From NCBI GenBank assembly GCA_036735565.1, contig DAINOC010000041.1, positions 1 through 21,645 of the forward strand: a stretch of 21,645 nucleotides of DNA, in the 5' to 3' direction. Under the pieces are notes generated by a model. The model was not told where the DNA came from. It did no database searches and saw only the letters and a program-made list of their open reading frames with translations. Shown piece after piece: positions 7,452 to 15,465 of the stretch (its first letter is position 1; every line of letters begins with the position of its first letter). A program made the translations under genes and the position numbers. The stretch is from Coraliomargarita_B sp036735565 (GTDB lineage Bacteria > Verrucomicrobiota > Verrucomicrobiia > Opitutales > Coraliomargaritaceae).

Positions 7452-9365
7452 ATGAGCGATGATTTGAAGCACGAATGCGGCATTGCCCTGATCCGCCTGC
7501 GCAAACCCCTGGCCTACTACGAGGAGAAATACGGCACGCCGCTCTACGGATTCAATCAGCTCTTCCTGCTTATGGAAAAGCAGCACAACCGGGGGCAGGA
7601 CGGGGCCGGAATCGGCTGCGTCAAGTTGAACACGCCCCCGGGAAAGCCCTACATGGCCCGCGACCGGACGACCAAGCCGAACTCGCTCTCCCGCATCTTC
7701 AAGGGGCAGTTAAAGGCCTACCACAAGATGGTGCAAAGGGGGGTCATCCACCCCGAGTTCCCCAAGACGGTGAAGGAGAATTTCGACTACGGCGGCGAGA
7801 TCCTCATGGGCCACCTGCGCTACGCCACTTCCGGGCACTACAAACAGGAAAACTGCCACCCCTATGTGCGGGAGTCGAACTGGCCCACCAAGAGCCTCAT
7901 GCTGGCGGGCAACTTTACCATCACTAACGAGAAGGAACTCAACGAGGAGCTCATCAGCCGCGGACAGCACCCGATTTTCGGCACCGATACGCAGACCGTC
8001 CTCGAGCAGATCGGCTTCCACCTCGACGAGGCACACGACGCCATCTACCACCGGATGCGCGACCAGAACGTCGACGGTCACCGCATCCCGCAGATTATCA
8101 GCAAGGACCTGGATCCCGTGCGCGTGCTGCGAAGCGCCTGCGGCAATTGGGACGGCGGATTCACCATCGCCGGGCTGATCGGTAACGGCGACCTCTTCGT
8201 GATGCGGGACGCCAACGGTATCCGCCCCTGCTACTATTTTCAAAACGAGGAGGTCATCGCCTTTGCCTCGGAGCGGGTGGCGCTGATGACGATCTTTAAC
8301 CAACCGCTCGGCGAAGTTAAGGAACTGGAGCCCGGCACGGCTACTGTCGTCAAGAGCGATGGGCGCATCTACAATGAGCGCTACACCGAGCCAAAGCCGA
8401 TCCGGCCCTGCTCGTTTGAGCGTATCTACTTCTCGCGGGGCAATGATGCCGACATCTACCGCGAGCGGAAGGCATTGGGCGCGGCGCTGCTCGGCCAGAT
8501 CGTATCCGCGATCGATAACAACTTCGCCAACAGCGTCTTCAGCTTCGTGCCCAACACGGCCGAAACCGCTTATCACGGGCTGCTCGAAGCCGTCCGTCTC
8601 CATCGGCGGCGGGAGGTGAAGACAGCTCTGCTCAAAGCCATGCAGGAGGGCGCTCTCAATGAGCAACTCATTGATGAACTCATCATGGGCAATTGGCCGC
8701 GCGGCGAAAAGATCGCGCACAAGGACATCAAGCTCCGCACCTTTATCAGCAAGGAGACCGGACGCGCCCAGCTCGTCTCGCACGTTTACGACATCACCTA
8801 TGGGATCGTGAAGGAGGACGACTGCCTGGTCTGTATTGACGACTCCATCGTGCGGGGCACCACACTTAAAGAGTCGATTTTAAACATTCTCAGCCGAACC
8901 AAGCCGCGTAAGATCGTCATCGCCTCGACCGCCCCGCAGATCCGCTACCCCGACTGCTACGGCATCGATATGTCGGAGCTGGGCAAGTTCATCGCTTTCA
9001 AGGCTGCCGTCGAACTCGTCAAGGAAGACGGTAACGATGCCCTCCTACAGGAGATCTATCGCGATTGTGTGCAACAGTCCAAGCTCCCGGCGGCGGAGAT
9101 GGTCAACCATGTGAAACGCCTCTACGAACGCTACACGGACGCGCAGATCTCGCAGAAGATCGCCCAGATCGTCTATCCGAAAAACACCGAGTGGCACGGC
9201 GATCTGGAGATCATCTACCTCACGGTCGAAAAGATGAAAGCGGCCATCCCCGTGCACAACGGCGACTGGTATTTCACCGGTGACTACCCGACGCCCGGCG
9301 GCACGGCTGTATTGAACCGCGCCTACATCAACTACTACGAGAACCGCGGCGGCCGCGCCTACTGA
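7452..9365 (+). CDS. purF: Amidophosphoribosyltransferase, long form (PurF-like)
   Basis: 637 residues from ATG 7452; the start was chosen because MSDDLKHECGI places the catalytic cysteine at residue 9, behind a short propeptide. Seen: class II glutaminase motifs EKQHNRGQDGAGIG, MGHLRYATSGH and GNFTITN, and in the C-terminal half the PRPP-binding VCIDDSIVRGTT (460-471). Reaction: PRPP + glutamine + H2O to 5-phosphoribosylamine, the first step of purine synthesis. It is about 150 residues longer than E. coli PurF; the additions lie around the glutaminase (an insert after VKLNTPPGKP and the segment around HRIPQIISKDLDP) and at the C-terminus (from about residue 520, ending GDYPTPGGTAVLNRAY). 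This long form is known from Bacteroidota and Verrucomicrobiota. I could not tell whether a classical PurF is also present elsewhere. rlmH follows 8 bases later, probably in the same transcript. Confidence 0.92.
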   Translation: MSDDLKHECGIALIRLRKPLAYYEEKYGTPLYGFNQLFLLMEKQHNRGQDGAGIGCVKLNTPPGKPYMARDRTTKPNSLSRIFKGQLKAYHKMVQRGVIHPEFPKTVKENFDYGGEILMGHLRYATSGHYKQENCHPYVRESNWPTKSLMLAGNFTITNEKELNEELISRGQHPIFGTDTQTVLEQIGFHLDEAHDAIYHRMRDQNVDGHRIPQIISKDLDPVRVLRSACGNWDGGFTIAGLIGNGDLFVMRDANGIRPCYYFQNEEVIAFASERVALMTIFNQPLGEVKELEPGTATVVKSDGRIYNERYTEPKPIRPCSFERIYFSRGNDADIYRERKALGAALLGQIVSAIDNNFANSVFSFVPNTAETAYHGLLEAVRLHRRREVKTALLKAMQEGALNEQLIDELIMGNWPRGEKIAHKDIKLRTFISKETGRAQLVSHVYDITYGIVKEDDCLVCIDDSIVRGTTLKESILNILSRTKPRKIVIASTAPQIRYPDCYGIDMSELGKFIAFKAAVELVKEDGNDALLQEIYRDCVQQSKLPAAEMVNHVKRLYERYTDAQISQKIAQIVYPKNTEWHGDLEIIYLTVEKMKAAIPVHNGDWYFTGDYPTPGGTAVLNRAYINYYENRGGRAY

Positions 9366-9373
9366 GCCTGTCG

Positions 9374-9817
9374 ATGTATCGCTACACGGTCATCGCTATC
9401 GGCAAAATGAAGAACCGGGCGCTGGCCGCGCTCTGCGACGACTTCAGCAAGCGGCTACGGCGTCAGGGCAGCTTTGAGCTGCTGGAGCTGAAGGACGGCG
9501 ACATCGCCAGTGAGGGACAGCGTATCCTCGAAGCCCTGGAGAAACGCCGCGACGCCCTCGTGTTTGCCATGGCGGAAGAGGGCAGCAGCCGCACTACGGC
9601 GGCGCTGGCGTCGGAGCTGACCGCGCTGCAGGGCCGTCCGGCGGTCTTCATCGTGGGCGGGGCCTTTGGGCTGAGTCCCGAGGTAAAGGCCCGGGCTGAT
9701 GTCTGCCTCTCGCTCTCGCCCTTTACCTTCACCCACGAGATTGCACGGATGCTCCTCTGCGAGCAGCTTTACCGGGCGGTCTCCATCCAGACCGGTTCGA
9801 AGTATCACCACGAGTAA
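9374..9817 (+). CDS. rlmH: 23S rRNA pseudouridine-1915 N3-methyltransferase RlmH
   Basis: 147 residues, close to the usual 155. Seen: the SPOUT trefoil-knot signature of RlmH in the C-terminal half: FIVGGAFGLSPEV (92-104), LSLSPFTFTHEIARMLLCEQ (112-131) and the C-terminal GSKYHHE. The N-terminus YRYTVIAIGKMKN is the family's first strand. Role: SAM-dependent methylation of pseudouridine 1915 in helix 69 of 23S rRNA, acting on assembled 70S ribosomes. The ATG lies 8 bases after the stop of purF with no Shine-Dalgarno, so translation is probably coupled. It converges on the sugar-kinase gene, with only 9 bases between the two 3' ends and no clear terminator hairpin. Confidence 0.95.
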   Translation: MYRYTVIAIGKMKNRALAALCDDFSKRLRRQGSFELLELKDGDIASEGQRILEALEKRRDALVFAMAEEGSSRTTAALASELTALQGRPAVFIVGGAFGLSPEVKARADVCLSLSPFTFTHEIARMLLCEQLYRAVSIQTGSKYHHE

Positions 9818-9826
9818 AGTCCCTGC

Positions 9827-10759
9827 TCAGAGGCGTGCCAATTGGTCGACTAAAGCGGCGTCCACGACCCGACCATCCTCACGCACAGCCCGCAAGACCG
9901 CCCCGCCCAGGGGCGTGATGCGGGGTTGAATGATCGAATAAGCATGGAGACGCCTCTCCAGAGCACCGCGCAGGATGGGCTGATGCTGCAACAACCCACC
10001 ACCAAAGCACAGGCGCTGAACACCGGAAGGCAACTGTTTGGCCACCCCATCCACCATGGCTGCGAGCTCTGCGGCAGCCGATTCGACGATGGCCACAGCC
10101 GCCGGATCATCGGATGCCGCGAGTTTACAAACGAGGGGTGCCAGCGCAGCAAGCTCTGCGGGCCTGACCAATGGATGGTAGAGCCGGGGCACGATTTGCT
10201 CCGCATCGGAGATACCCAGGGCATCGAATACCGCGCGCTGCAATCCGGTGCGAATCGCTCTACCGTCGAACTGGCGGAGTGCATTGGCAATCGCCCGGCG
10301 GCCGATCCAGTTGCCGCTTCCGGCATCGTCCACCAAATGGCCCCAGCCGCCACAGCGCACCGCTTCCCCATCCCCGCTATGCCCGACGCAAACCGAGCCG
10401 GTGCCGGCGATTAACAACATACCGCCGGATCCCGCAAAAGCACCCTCCAGCGCAATCGCTGCATCGCTGATGATCACGCGACGGCCTGGCAAACAGCTGT
10501 CCAGCAGGGCATCGATTTGCAAGCGGACCTCGGAACTCTCCGCTCCGGCCAACCCGAAACAGGTGACGACTGGAAGTGATTCGAAACCATTCAAGCAAGC
10601 CTTGATGGCCGAGCGCAGCGATGAGGCGACGGTCGCCGCATCCACGGCATTGAGGTTGCTCGGGCCAGCCTCGGCCCGGCCGCAGAGCGTGCCATCTTCA
10701 GCGACCAGAAGTGCGCGGGTGCCGGAACCACCGCCGTCGATGCCGAGATAGTATTTCAC
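9827..10759 (-). CDS. BadF/BadG-type ATPase, probable N-acetylglucosamine kinase
   Basis: 310 residues from the GTG at 10759; a TTG at 10795 would add 12 residues and overlap the transporter gene, and the family starts at KYYLGIDGGGSGT. Seen: phosphate-1 motif LGIDGGGSGTRALL (5-18), phosphate-2 motif LIAGTGSVCVG (116-126), GGWGHLVDDAGSGNWIGRRA (137-156) as in bacterial and human GlcNAc kinases, and the adenosine motif CFGGGLL near the C-terminus. This is the actin/hexokinase-fold BadF/BadG/BcrA/BcrD family. The expected reaction is ATP-dependent phosphorylation of GlcNAc, perhaps from cell-wall recycling, or of another amino sugar. The transporter gene upstream ends 19 bases before it, so the two probably share a transcript, but that transporter family normally moves carboxylates. 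Substrate is inference. Confidence 0.85.
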   Translation of the reverse strand: MKYYLGIDGGGSGTRALLVAEDGTLCGRAEAGPSNLNAVDAATVASSLRSAIKACLNGFESLPVVTCFGLAGAESSEVRLQIDALLDSCLPGRRVIISDAAIALEGAFAGSGGMLLIAGTGSVCVGHSGDGEAVRCGGWGHLVDDAGSGNWIGRRAIANALRQFDGRAIRTGLQRAVFDALGISDAEQIVPRLYHPLVRPAELAALAPLVCKLAASDDPAAVAIVESAAAELAAMVDGVAKQLPSGVQRLCFGGGLLQHQPILRGALERRLHAYSIIQPRITPLGGAVLRAVREDGRVVDAALVDQLARL

Positions 10760-10778
10760 GGGAGAGCTTGAGCGGTCT

Positions 10779-12395
10779 CTATGTAAGGAGCCCAATCAGC
10801 GTTTTAGCGATCAGGATCATAACGATCAATGACACCGGGTAAGCGGACACATAGCTGATAACCGGCACCTGAGAATCCGTCTTGGCGGTGATCGCACCCA
10901 GAGCCGGGGTGGAGGTCATGCCGCCGCAGATGCCTCCCAGGGCTTGCAGGGGGTCCAGGTGAAACAGCTTACGGGCAACCGGCCAGGCAATGAGCAGGGG
11001 GACGACGGTGACCAGCATCCCCAGCCCAAAGAGAGCCGGACCATATTCGTTGACCGTCGCGGCGAGGGCACCGCCGCCGCTGATGCCCGCGCTGGCGAGG
11101 AAGAAAACCAGCCCCAGCTCCTGTAGCAGCAACCGGGTGGGGCGGGGGATATGCCCGACGATGCGGCCCACGCGCCCGAAATGCCCCAGCAGCAGAGCCA
11201 CCAGCAGCGGACCACCGGCCAGCCCCAGAGTCACCGGCGAGCTGCCCGGCAGGCCGATCGGGATGAGGCCTATCACGATGCCCAAAGTCAGGCCCGCAGA
11301 GAGCGAGAGCAGGTCGGTGGTATCCATTGCGCTGCTGCGGTGGCCCACCTCTTTGGCGAACTGCTTCAAGTCCTCGCTGCGTCCGACCGAAGTAAGCTGG
11401 TCGTTCACCTCGATGACTGTGGATGCGTTCGGCACGAAGGTGAGCCCGAGGCGGGTGATCCGGGTGATGACGCAGCCATAGTTCCGCAGGGGGGCCAGCT
11501 CGCGAATCGATTGACCCGCCACGCGGCGATCCGTTACCAAGAGTTGCTGCCGCTCGTTTTCAACATCCTTGAGGATGTTGCGTTTGCTGCGGTGGCCCAG
11601 ATAGTCGATGGCGATGCCGATCTCCCGACCCCGGCCCACCAGAAGGAGCAGTTGCCCCTCCGAGAAATGATCGTCATAGGCCAGCGGGATCAGTTGTCCT
11701 TCTTTAAAGACCCGCGAGACCTGGCAGGCATTGAAGTTAGCGACTCCGGAATCAACGATCCGTTTGCCGAAGAGGTTTTGATTCGTGACCTCGACCAGGA
11801 CATTTTCCACCCGTTGCCCGGCCTCGTCATCGGTCGCGTGCTGCGCCGCGATGGCCTCGAGGTCGTGCTTCAGCAAGCGGGGCAGCAATTGCACGAACAG
11901 CACGATCCCGATCACACCGAAGGGATAGGCGATCCCGTAGCCGATACTGACCCCCGTCGCGCCGTCTTTCAGGCCCTCGGTGGCCGCAGCCAGAGCAGGA
12001 GTGCTGGTGAGCGCTCCCGCGAAGATGCCGGTCGCCAGATCCGCAGGCAGGTCCAGCAACAGAGCTCCCGTCCAAGTGATAAGGCCACCTGACGCGACGA
12101 TGACCACTGCGAGCTTCGCCAGAGTGGCCCCCTCGCGCACGACCGAGGCAAAGAAGCGGCCCCCCGCGCCGATACCGACGCAGTAGACGAAGAGCACCAG
12201 CCCCAGCGTGCCCACGCCGCCCGGAATGGCGTAGCCCAGATGCCCGGCCAGCAATGCAGTAAAGAGAACGCCCGAGCTTCCGAGGTTGATTCCTTTGATG
12301 CTGAGATTGCCGAACAGCAAGCCCGCCGCGACCACCGCAAAAAGGGCAACGAGTGGTTGATCGAGTAGAAGCAGGTGAAGCGCGTCGAGATTCAT
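10779..12395 (-). CDS. AspT/YidE-type transporter with two TrkA-C (RCK_C) domains
   Basis: 538 residues. Seen: two homologous membrane halves flanking a cytoplasmic pair of regulatory domains. Half 1 (about 10-170) carries GALTSTPALAAA (127-138) and GYGIAYPFGVIG (152-163). Half 2 (about 360-538) repeats these as GGMTSTPALGAI (491-502) and YVSAYPVSLI (515-524). Between them, TrkA-C-like domains lie at about 198-268 and 284-352, each ending in a GR.EDL/GREIG-type turn. This is the aspartate:alanine exchanger (AAEx) family, which includes AspT, YidE and YbjL. Known members exchange aspartate/alanine or succinate; the substrate here cannot be read from sequence. ATG start, no Shine-Dalgarno. It is the first gene of a probable operon with the sugar kinase and is divergent from 12537. 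Confidence 0.9.
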   Translation of the reverse strand: MNLDALHLLLLDQPLVALFAVVAAGLLFGNLSIKGINLGSSGVLFTALLAGHLGYAIPGGVGTLGLVLFVYCVGIGAGGRFFASVVREGATLAKLAVVIVASGGLITWTGALLLDLPADLATGIFAGALTSTPALAAATEGLKDGATGVSIGYGIAYPFGVIGIVLFVQLLPRLLKHDLEAIAAQHATDDEAGQRVENVLVEVTNQNLFGKRIVDSGVANFNACQVSRVFKEGQLIPLAYDDHFSEGQLLLLVGRGREIGIAIDYLGHRSKRNILKDVENERQQLLVTDRRVAGQSIRELAPLRNYGCVITRITRLGLTFVPNASTVIEVNDQLTSVGRSEDLKQFAKEVGHRSSAMDTTDLLSLSAGLTLGIVIGLIPIGLPGSSPVTLGLAGGPLLVALLLGHFGRVGRIVGHIPRPTRLLLQELGLVFFLASAGISGGGALAATVNEYGPALFGLGMLVTVVPLLIAWPVARKLFHLDPLQALGGICGGMTSTPALGAITAKTDSQVPVISYVSAYPVSLIVMILIAKTLIGLLT

Positions 12396-12536
12396 AAGCG
12401 AAAGATTGTTTCAGCTCACACGGAATAGTCGGTGAATGCAAACCACAGAATCCCGCTGCTGCTGGAAAATTGCGGCTTGGTTTGACCGACAGGTGAACCA
12501 TAGTCGGAGGCAGCAACCGAATCAGTCGCCCAAACC

Positions 12537-13031
12537 ATGAAACGAACAACACTCATACTTGTCCTCGCCGCGCTGTTGGTAGTCCTTTTCGTGATCAAAT
12601 CATTCCTTCGTGGTGATGAAGGGCAGATCCGTGCGCAATTGGGAGAATTGGCCTCGCTCGCTTCCTTTCCGGTGAATGAAGGAAACCTGCAGGCGGTGGC
12701 ACGCACCAAGCAGTTGAGCGAACTCTTCGCGGAAACAGTGACGATCGATATCAATGCGGCGGGTCGGCGGGTCACGCAGAGCGGTGGGCGGCAACAGGTC
12801 ATGCAGGCGGCCCTGGCGATCAAGAGTCAGATCAGCTCGCTCGATGCCCGTTGGCAGGACCTGACAGTGCGGCTCTCAGAGGATCAAGGCAGCGCACTCG
12901 TCGAGGCAAAAGGGCGTGCGAAGATCGCGGATCAGGAGAGTTCAGGCACTGAGGACTTCGTCATCCACCTCCGGAAATTTGACGATCAGTGGCTCATTGA
13001 GCGCATCGAGAACCGGAATGTCGTTCGCTAG
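12537..13031 (+). CDS. Membrane-anchored NTF2-like protein of unknown function
   Basis: 164 residues. Seen: KR at the N-terminus, a single hydrophobic segment at about residues 4-22 without a lipobox, a linker, then a domain with the order helix, helix, strands and the closing strand DQWLIERIENRNVV typical of NTF2/SnoaL-like proteins. No catalytic residues were recognised. The build (one anchor plus a small cone-shaped domain) matches the protein at 1767-2213, though identity is not evident by eye. The ATG is preceded by CAAACC rather than a Shine-Dalgarno. The gene is divergent from the AspT-type transporter across 141 bases and is followed by an assembly gap. NTF2-like is a moderate-confidence fold guess; the gene itself is well supported. 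Confidence 0.75.
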   Translation: MKRTTLILVLAALLVVLFVIKSFLRGDEGQIRAQLGELASLASFPVNEGNLQAVARTKQLSELFAETVTIDINAAGRRVTQSGGRQQVMQAALAIKSQISSLDARWQDLTVRLSEDQGSALVEAKGRAKIADQESSGTEDFVIHLRKFDDQWLIERIENRNVVR

Positions 13032-13334
13032 TGTCAGCCTCCGATCATGTATCGGTTGATCGGCACCCCAAACGGGTAGCGGACCGTGTCCTCACGGGCC
13101 AATGACTGGGTTGGCTTGTCATGCGTGGCCGCNNNNNNNNNNNNNNNNNNNNNNNNNNNNNNNNNNNNNNNNNNNNNNNNNNNNNNNNNNNNNNNNNNNN
13201 NNNNNNNNNNNNNNNNNNNNNNNNNNNNNNNNGCTTGTCATGCGTGGCCGCCGGGAATCCATCTCCGCCCTTCAGTCTACGCAGTGGCACCGAACCACGG
13301 GCCAAGCATTGGGTTGGCTCGGGCGGACCCTTTC
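13032..13334. other. Intergenic region with assembly gap and an imperfect direct repeat
   Basis: This holds 203 known bases and 100 N. No gene is supported: the frames that cross it exist only because of the N run. A 24-base imperfect direct repeat (21 of 24 identical) occurs at 13093-13116 and 13296-13319, on either side of the gap. Nineteen bases (13114-13132) are repeated exactly at 13233-13251, immediately after the N run. It separates two converging genes, but I saw no terminator hairpin. Confidence 0.7.
13133..13232. other. Assembly gap (100 N)
   Basis: Exactly 100 N, the usual placeholder for a gap of unknown size. The 19 bases on each side are identical (13114-13132 and 13233-13251), so the true gap may be zero or the contigs may overlap. 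Confidence 0.98.
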
Positions 13335-15335
13335 TCAGCTTTCCAACAATTCACGCAGGCCGGACTCATCCAAAACGGGGATGCCCAGTTTCTGAGCTTT
13401 GGCGAATTTTGAGCCGGAGGCTTCGCCAGCGACCAGGTAGTCCGTTTTGGCACTCACACTTGAACTGGTGCGTCCGCCGGCGGCCTCGATGAGCGCGGTC
13501 GCCTCATCCCGCGTCAGGCCCGGGAGCGTCCCGGTTAGCACGAAGGTCTTGCCTGCGGCGGCACTGCCCTCAACGGCGGCGGTAGACCGCCGGGCGGCCA
13601 TATTCAAACCGTGCTGGCGCAGTCGCTCGATGAGTTCGCGATTTCCCGGACTTTCGAACCAGGCGCGGATACTCTGCGCCATGATGCTGCCGATGCCGTC
13701 GATCGCCTCCAGTGTCGGTTCGTCGGCGGTGGCGAGTGCTCCGAGGGAGTCGAAGGCGGCCTCCAGATCCTTGGCCGACTGCTTGCCGACATGAGGGATC
13801 CCCAGACCATGGATGAGTTGCCAGAGAGAGCGGCCCTTGCTGTCTTCGATCGCTTGATGCAGGTTGGTGGCCGACTTTTCGGCAAACTTCTCGAGGCCGA
13901 GTAACTGATCGATCGTCAGATCATAAAGATCTGCCGGTGTTTTGGCCAATCCGCGCTGCACGAGCTGCTCGACCACCGCAGAGCCGAGGTTTTCGATATC
14001 CATGCAGGCGCGACTGGCAAAATGCTGGAGCGCCCGCTGCTGGCGGATGGGATCGTTCTCACTGATCACCCGCCAGACTGCCTGATTCTCATCGCGGCGA
14101 GCCTCGATGCCGAGCATCTTCAGATGCTGCTCAAAGTCGAACGGCTGACTGTCAGGCGGCCGCTTATTCAGATTGACGCTGAGGATCTGGGGGATGATCT
14201 CTCCGGCCTTTTGCACCAGCACGGTATCGCCCGGCCGTATGTCCTTGCGCCGGATCTCATCTTCATTGTGAAGCGTCGCGCGGGAGACCGTCGTGCCGGC
14301 CAGAGGCACCGGATCGAGGATGGCTACCGGGGTCACCGCCCCCGTGCGGCCGATCTGAAGATGGATCTCCCGCAGGATCGTCTCTGCGCGCTCGGCCTCG
14401 AACTTGTAAGCGATCGCCCAGCGGGGCGCCTTCGAGGTGAAACCGGCGGCCGCCTGCTGGACAAAGTCATCGAGCTTCACCACTGCGCCGTCGGTGGGAT
14501 AGGCGAAGGTGCGCCGGAGCGCATCGAGTTCGGTGATCGAAGTCCAGGCGGCCTCGATGCCGTCGGCTTCCCAGAACCGCTCCAAGACAGGGAGGCCCCA
14601 GTCTTTAAACTGTGCCTGGACAGCGGACTGGCGATTGAAGAACCCTTCCGGCTCGCAGGCTCCGATCCCGTAAAGAACGATCTCCAGTTTGCGACTGCGG
14701 GCCTCGGCGGGGTCAAGCAGCTTAATGGTGCCCGCCGCGAGGTTGCGCGGGTTTTTATAAATCTCCTGTCCGGCTGCGGCGCGTGCGGCGTTGATGCGCT
14801 CAAACTCGCTGTGCAGCATATAGATCTCGCCGCGGACTTCGAGCAGCTCGGGGGCGGCCTCGATCTGCGACGGTAGGGACTTGATGTGGCGCACGTTTTG
14901 CGTGATGTCATCGCCCTCGGTTCCGTTGCCCCGCGTCACGGCGCGCACGAATCGGCCGTTTTCATAGGTGAGGCTCACCGCCACCCCGTCGATCTTTGGC
15001 TCAATGAGATAGCGTAGCGGCTCCCCGGAGAAACGTTTTTCGAGACGCCTTCCAAACTCGATGAGCTCGGCCTCGCTGTAGGTATTATCCAGACTGAGCA
15101 TGGGCTGCCGGTGGGTGTAGCTCTCAAAGGCATCGAGACGGTCATCCCCGACGGTCTGCACCGGAGAGGGGCCGAAATCAAACTCCGGGTGTGCGGCTTC
15201 CAGCGCGGCCAGCTCCGCCTTCAGACGGTCATAGGCCTGATCCTCGATGACCGGCTGCGCCTCCTTGTAGTAGCGGCGGTCATGCTCGGCGATCTCGGCG
15301 CGGAGACGGGCGATTGCTTTTTGCGGGTTGGACAT
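13335..15335 (-). CDS. ligA: NAD-dependent DNA ligase LigA, lacking zinc-finger cysteines
   Basis: 666 residues, the normal length. Seen: domain Ia with RRYYKEAQPVIEDQAYDRL (20-38), adenylation site EPKIDG with Lys114, ARSR..LEIVLYGIG, the TDGAVVKLDD motif (281-290), YKFEAERAET (310-319), OB fold GRTGAVTPVAILDPV (329-343), the helix-hairpin-helix region (about 475-570) and a C-terminal BRCT domain (about 595-666). Role: joins DNA nicks in replication and repair using NAD+. Oddity: where the four-cysteine zinc finger should be (about 400-436, between DSQPFDFEQHLKML and RALQHFASRACMDIENLG) there is no cysteine at all; the segment keeps its length but has lost CPxCG and CxNxxCPAQ. The reading frame is unbroken, so this is not a frameshift. 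It lies downstream of sodA, separated by a terminator. Confidence 0.95.
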   Translation of the reverse strand: MSNPQKAIARLRAEIAEHDRRYYKEAQPVIEDQAYDRLKAELAALEAAHPEFDFGPSPVQTVGDDRLDAFESYTHRQPMLSLDNTYSEAELIEFGRRLEKRFSGEPLRYLIEPKIDGVAVSLTYENGRFVRAVTRGNGTEGDDITQNVRHIKSLPSQIEAAPELLEVRGEIYMLHSEFERINAARAAAGQEIYKNPRNLAAGTIKLLDPAEARSRKLEIVLYGIGACEPEGFFNRQSAVQAQFKDWGLPVLERFWEADGIEAAWTSITELDALRRTFAYPTDGAVVKLDDFVQQAAAGFTSKAPRWAIAYKFEAERAETILREIHLQIGRTGAVTPVAILDPVPLAGTTVSRATLHNEDEIRRKDIRPGDTVLVQKAGEIIPQILSVNLNKRPPDSQPFDFEQHLKMLGIEARRDENQAVWRVISENDPIRQQRALQHFASRACMDIENLGSAVVEQLVQRGLAKTPADLYDLTIDQLLGLEKFAEKSATNLHQAIEDSKGRSLWQLIHGLGIPHVGKQSAKDLEAAFDSLGALATADEPTLEAIDGIGSIMAQSIRAWFESPGNRELIERLRQHGLNMAARRSTAAVEGSAAAGKTFVLTGTLPGLTRDEATALIEAAGGRTSSSVSAKTDYLVAGEASGSKFAKAQKLGIPVLDESGLRELLES

Positions 15336-15405
15336 CTCTAAAAAAGCAAAGGCGGAACATCCGGTTAATCAACGTGAATTACAGAGGGCCCGCGAAAGAG
15401 TGGAC

Positions 15406-15436
15406 AAAAAAACCACCGGCCGCGACAGCCGGTGGT
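15406..15436 (-). terminator. Rho-independent terminator of sodA
   Basis: A perfect 9-bp stem (15412-15420 ACCACCGGC with 15428-15436 GCCGGTGGT) has a 7-base loop. On the minus strand it is followed at once by seven T (15412 down to 15406). It lies 30 bases after the sodA stop. Confidence 0.9.
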
Positions 15437-15465
15437 CTTCGAAAGCTCTAAAAAGGAGCGAGAGG

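Noticed and set aside
7710..8783. 357-residue minus-strand frame inside purF
   Set aside because: It is antisense to an intact, well-conserved gene in a high-GC genome, where long shadow frames are expected. No family motifs.
11151..12092. 313-residue plus-strand frame antisense to the AspT-type transporter
   Set aside because: Shadow of the transporter; low-complexity Gln/Arg/Asp composition and no recognisable domain.
13045..13492. Several frames spanning the first gap
   Set aside because: They remain open only because N codons cannot be stops; they share no family features and overlap the ligA 3' end.
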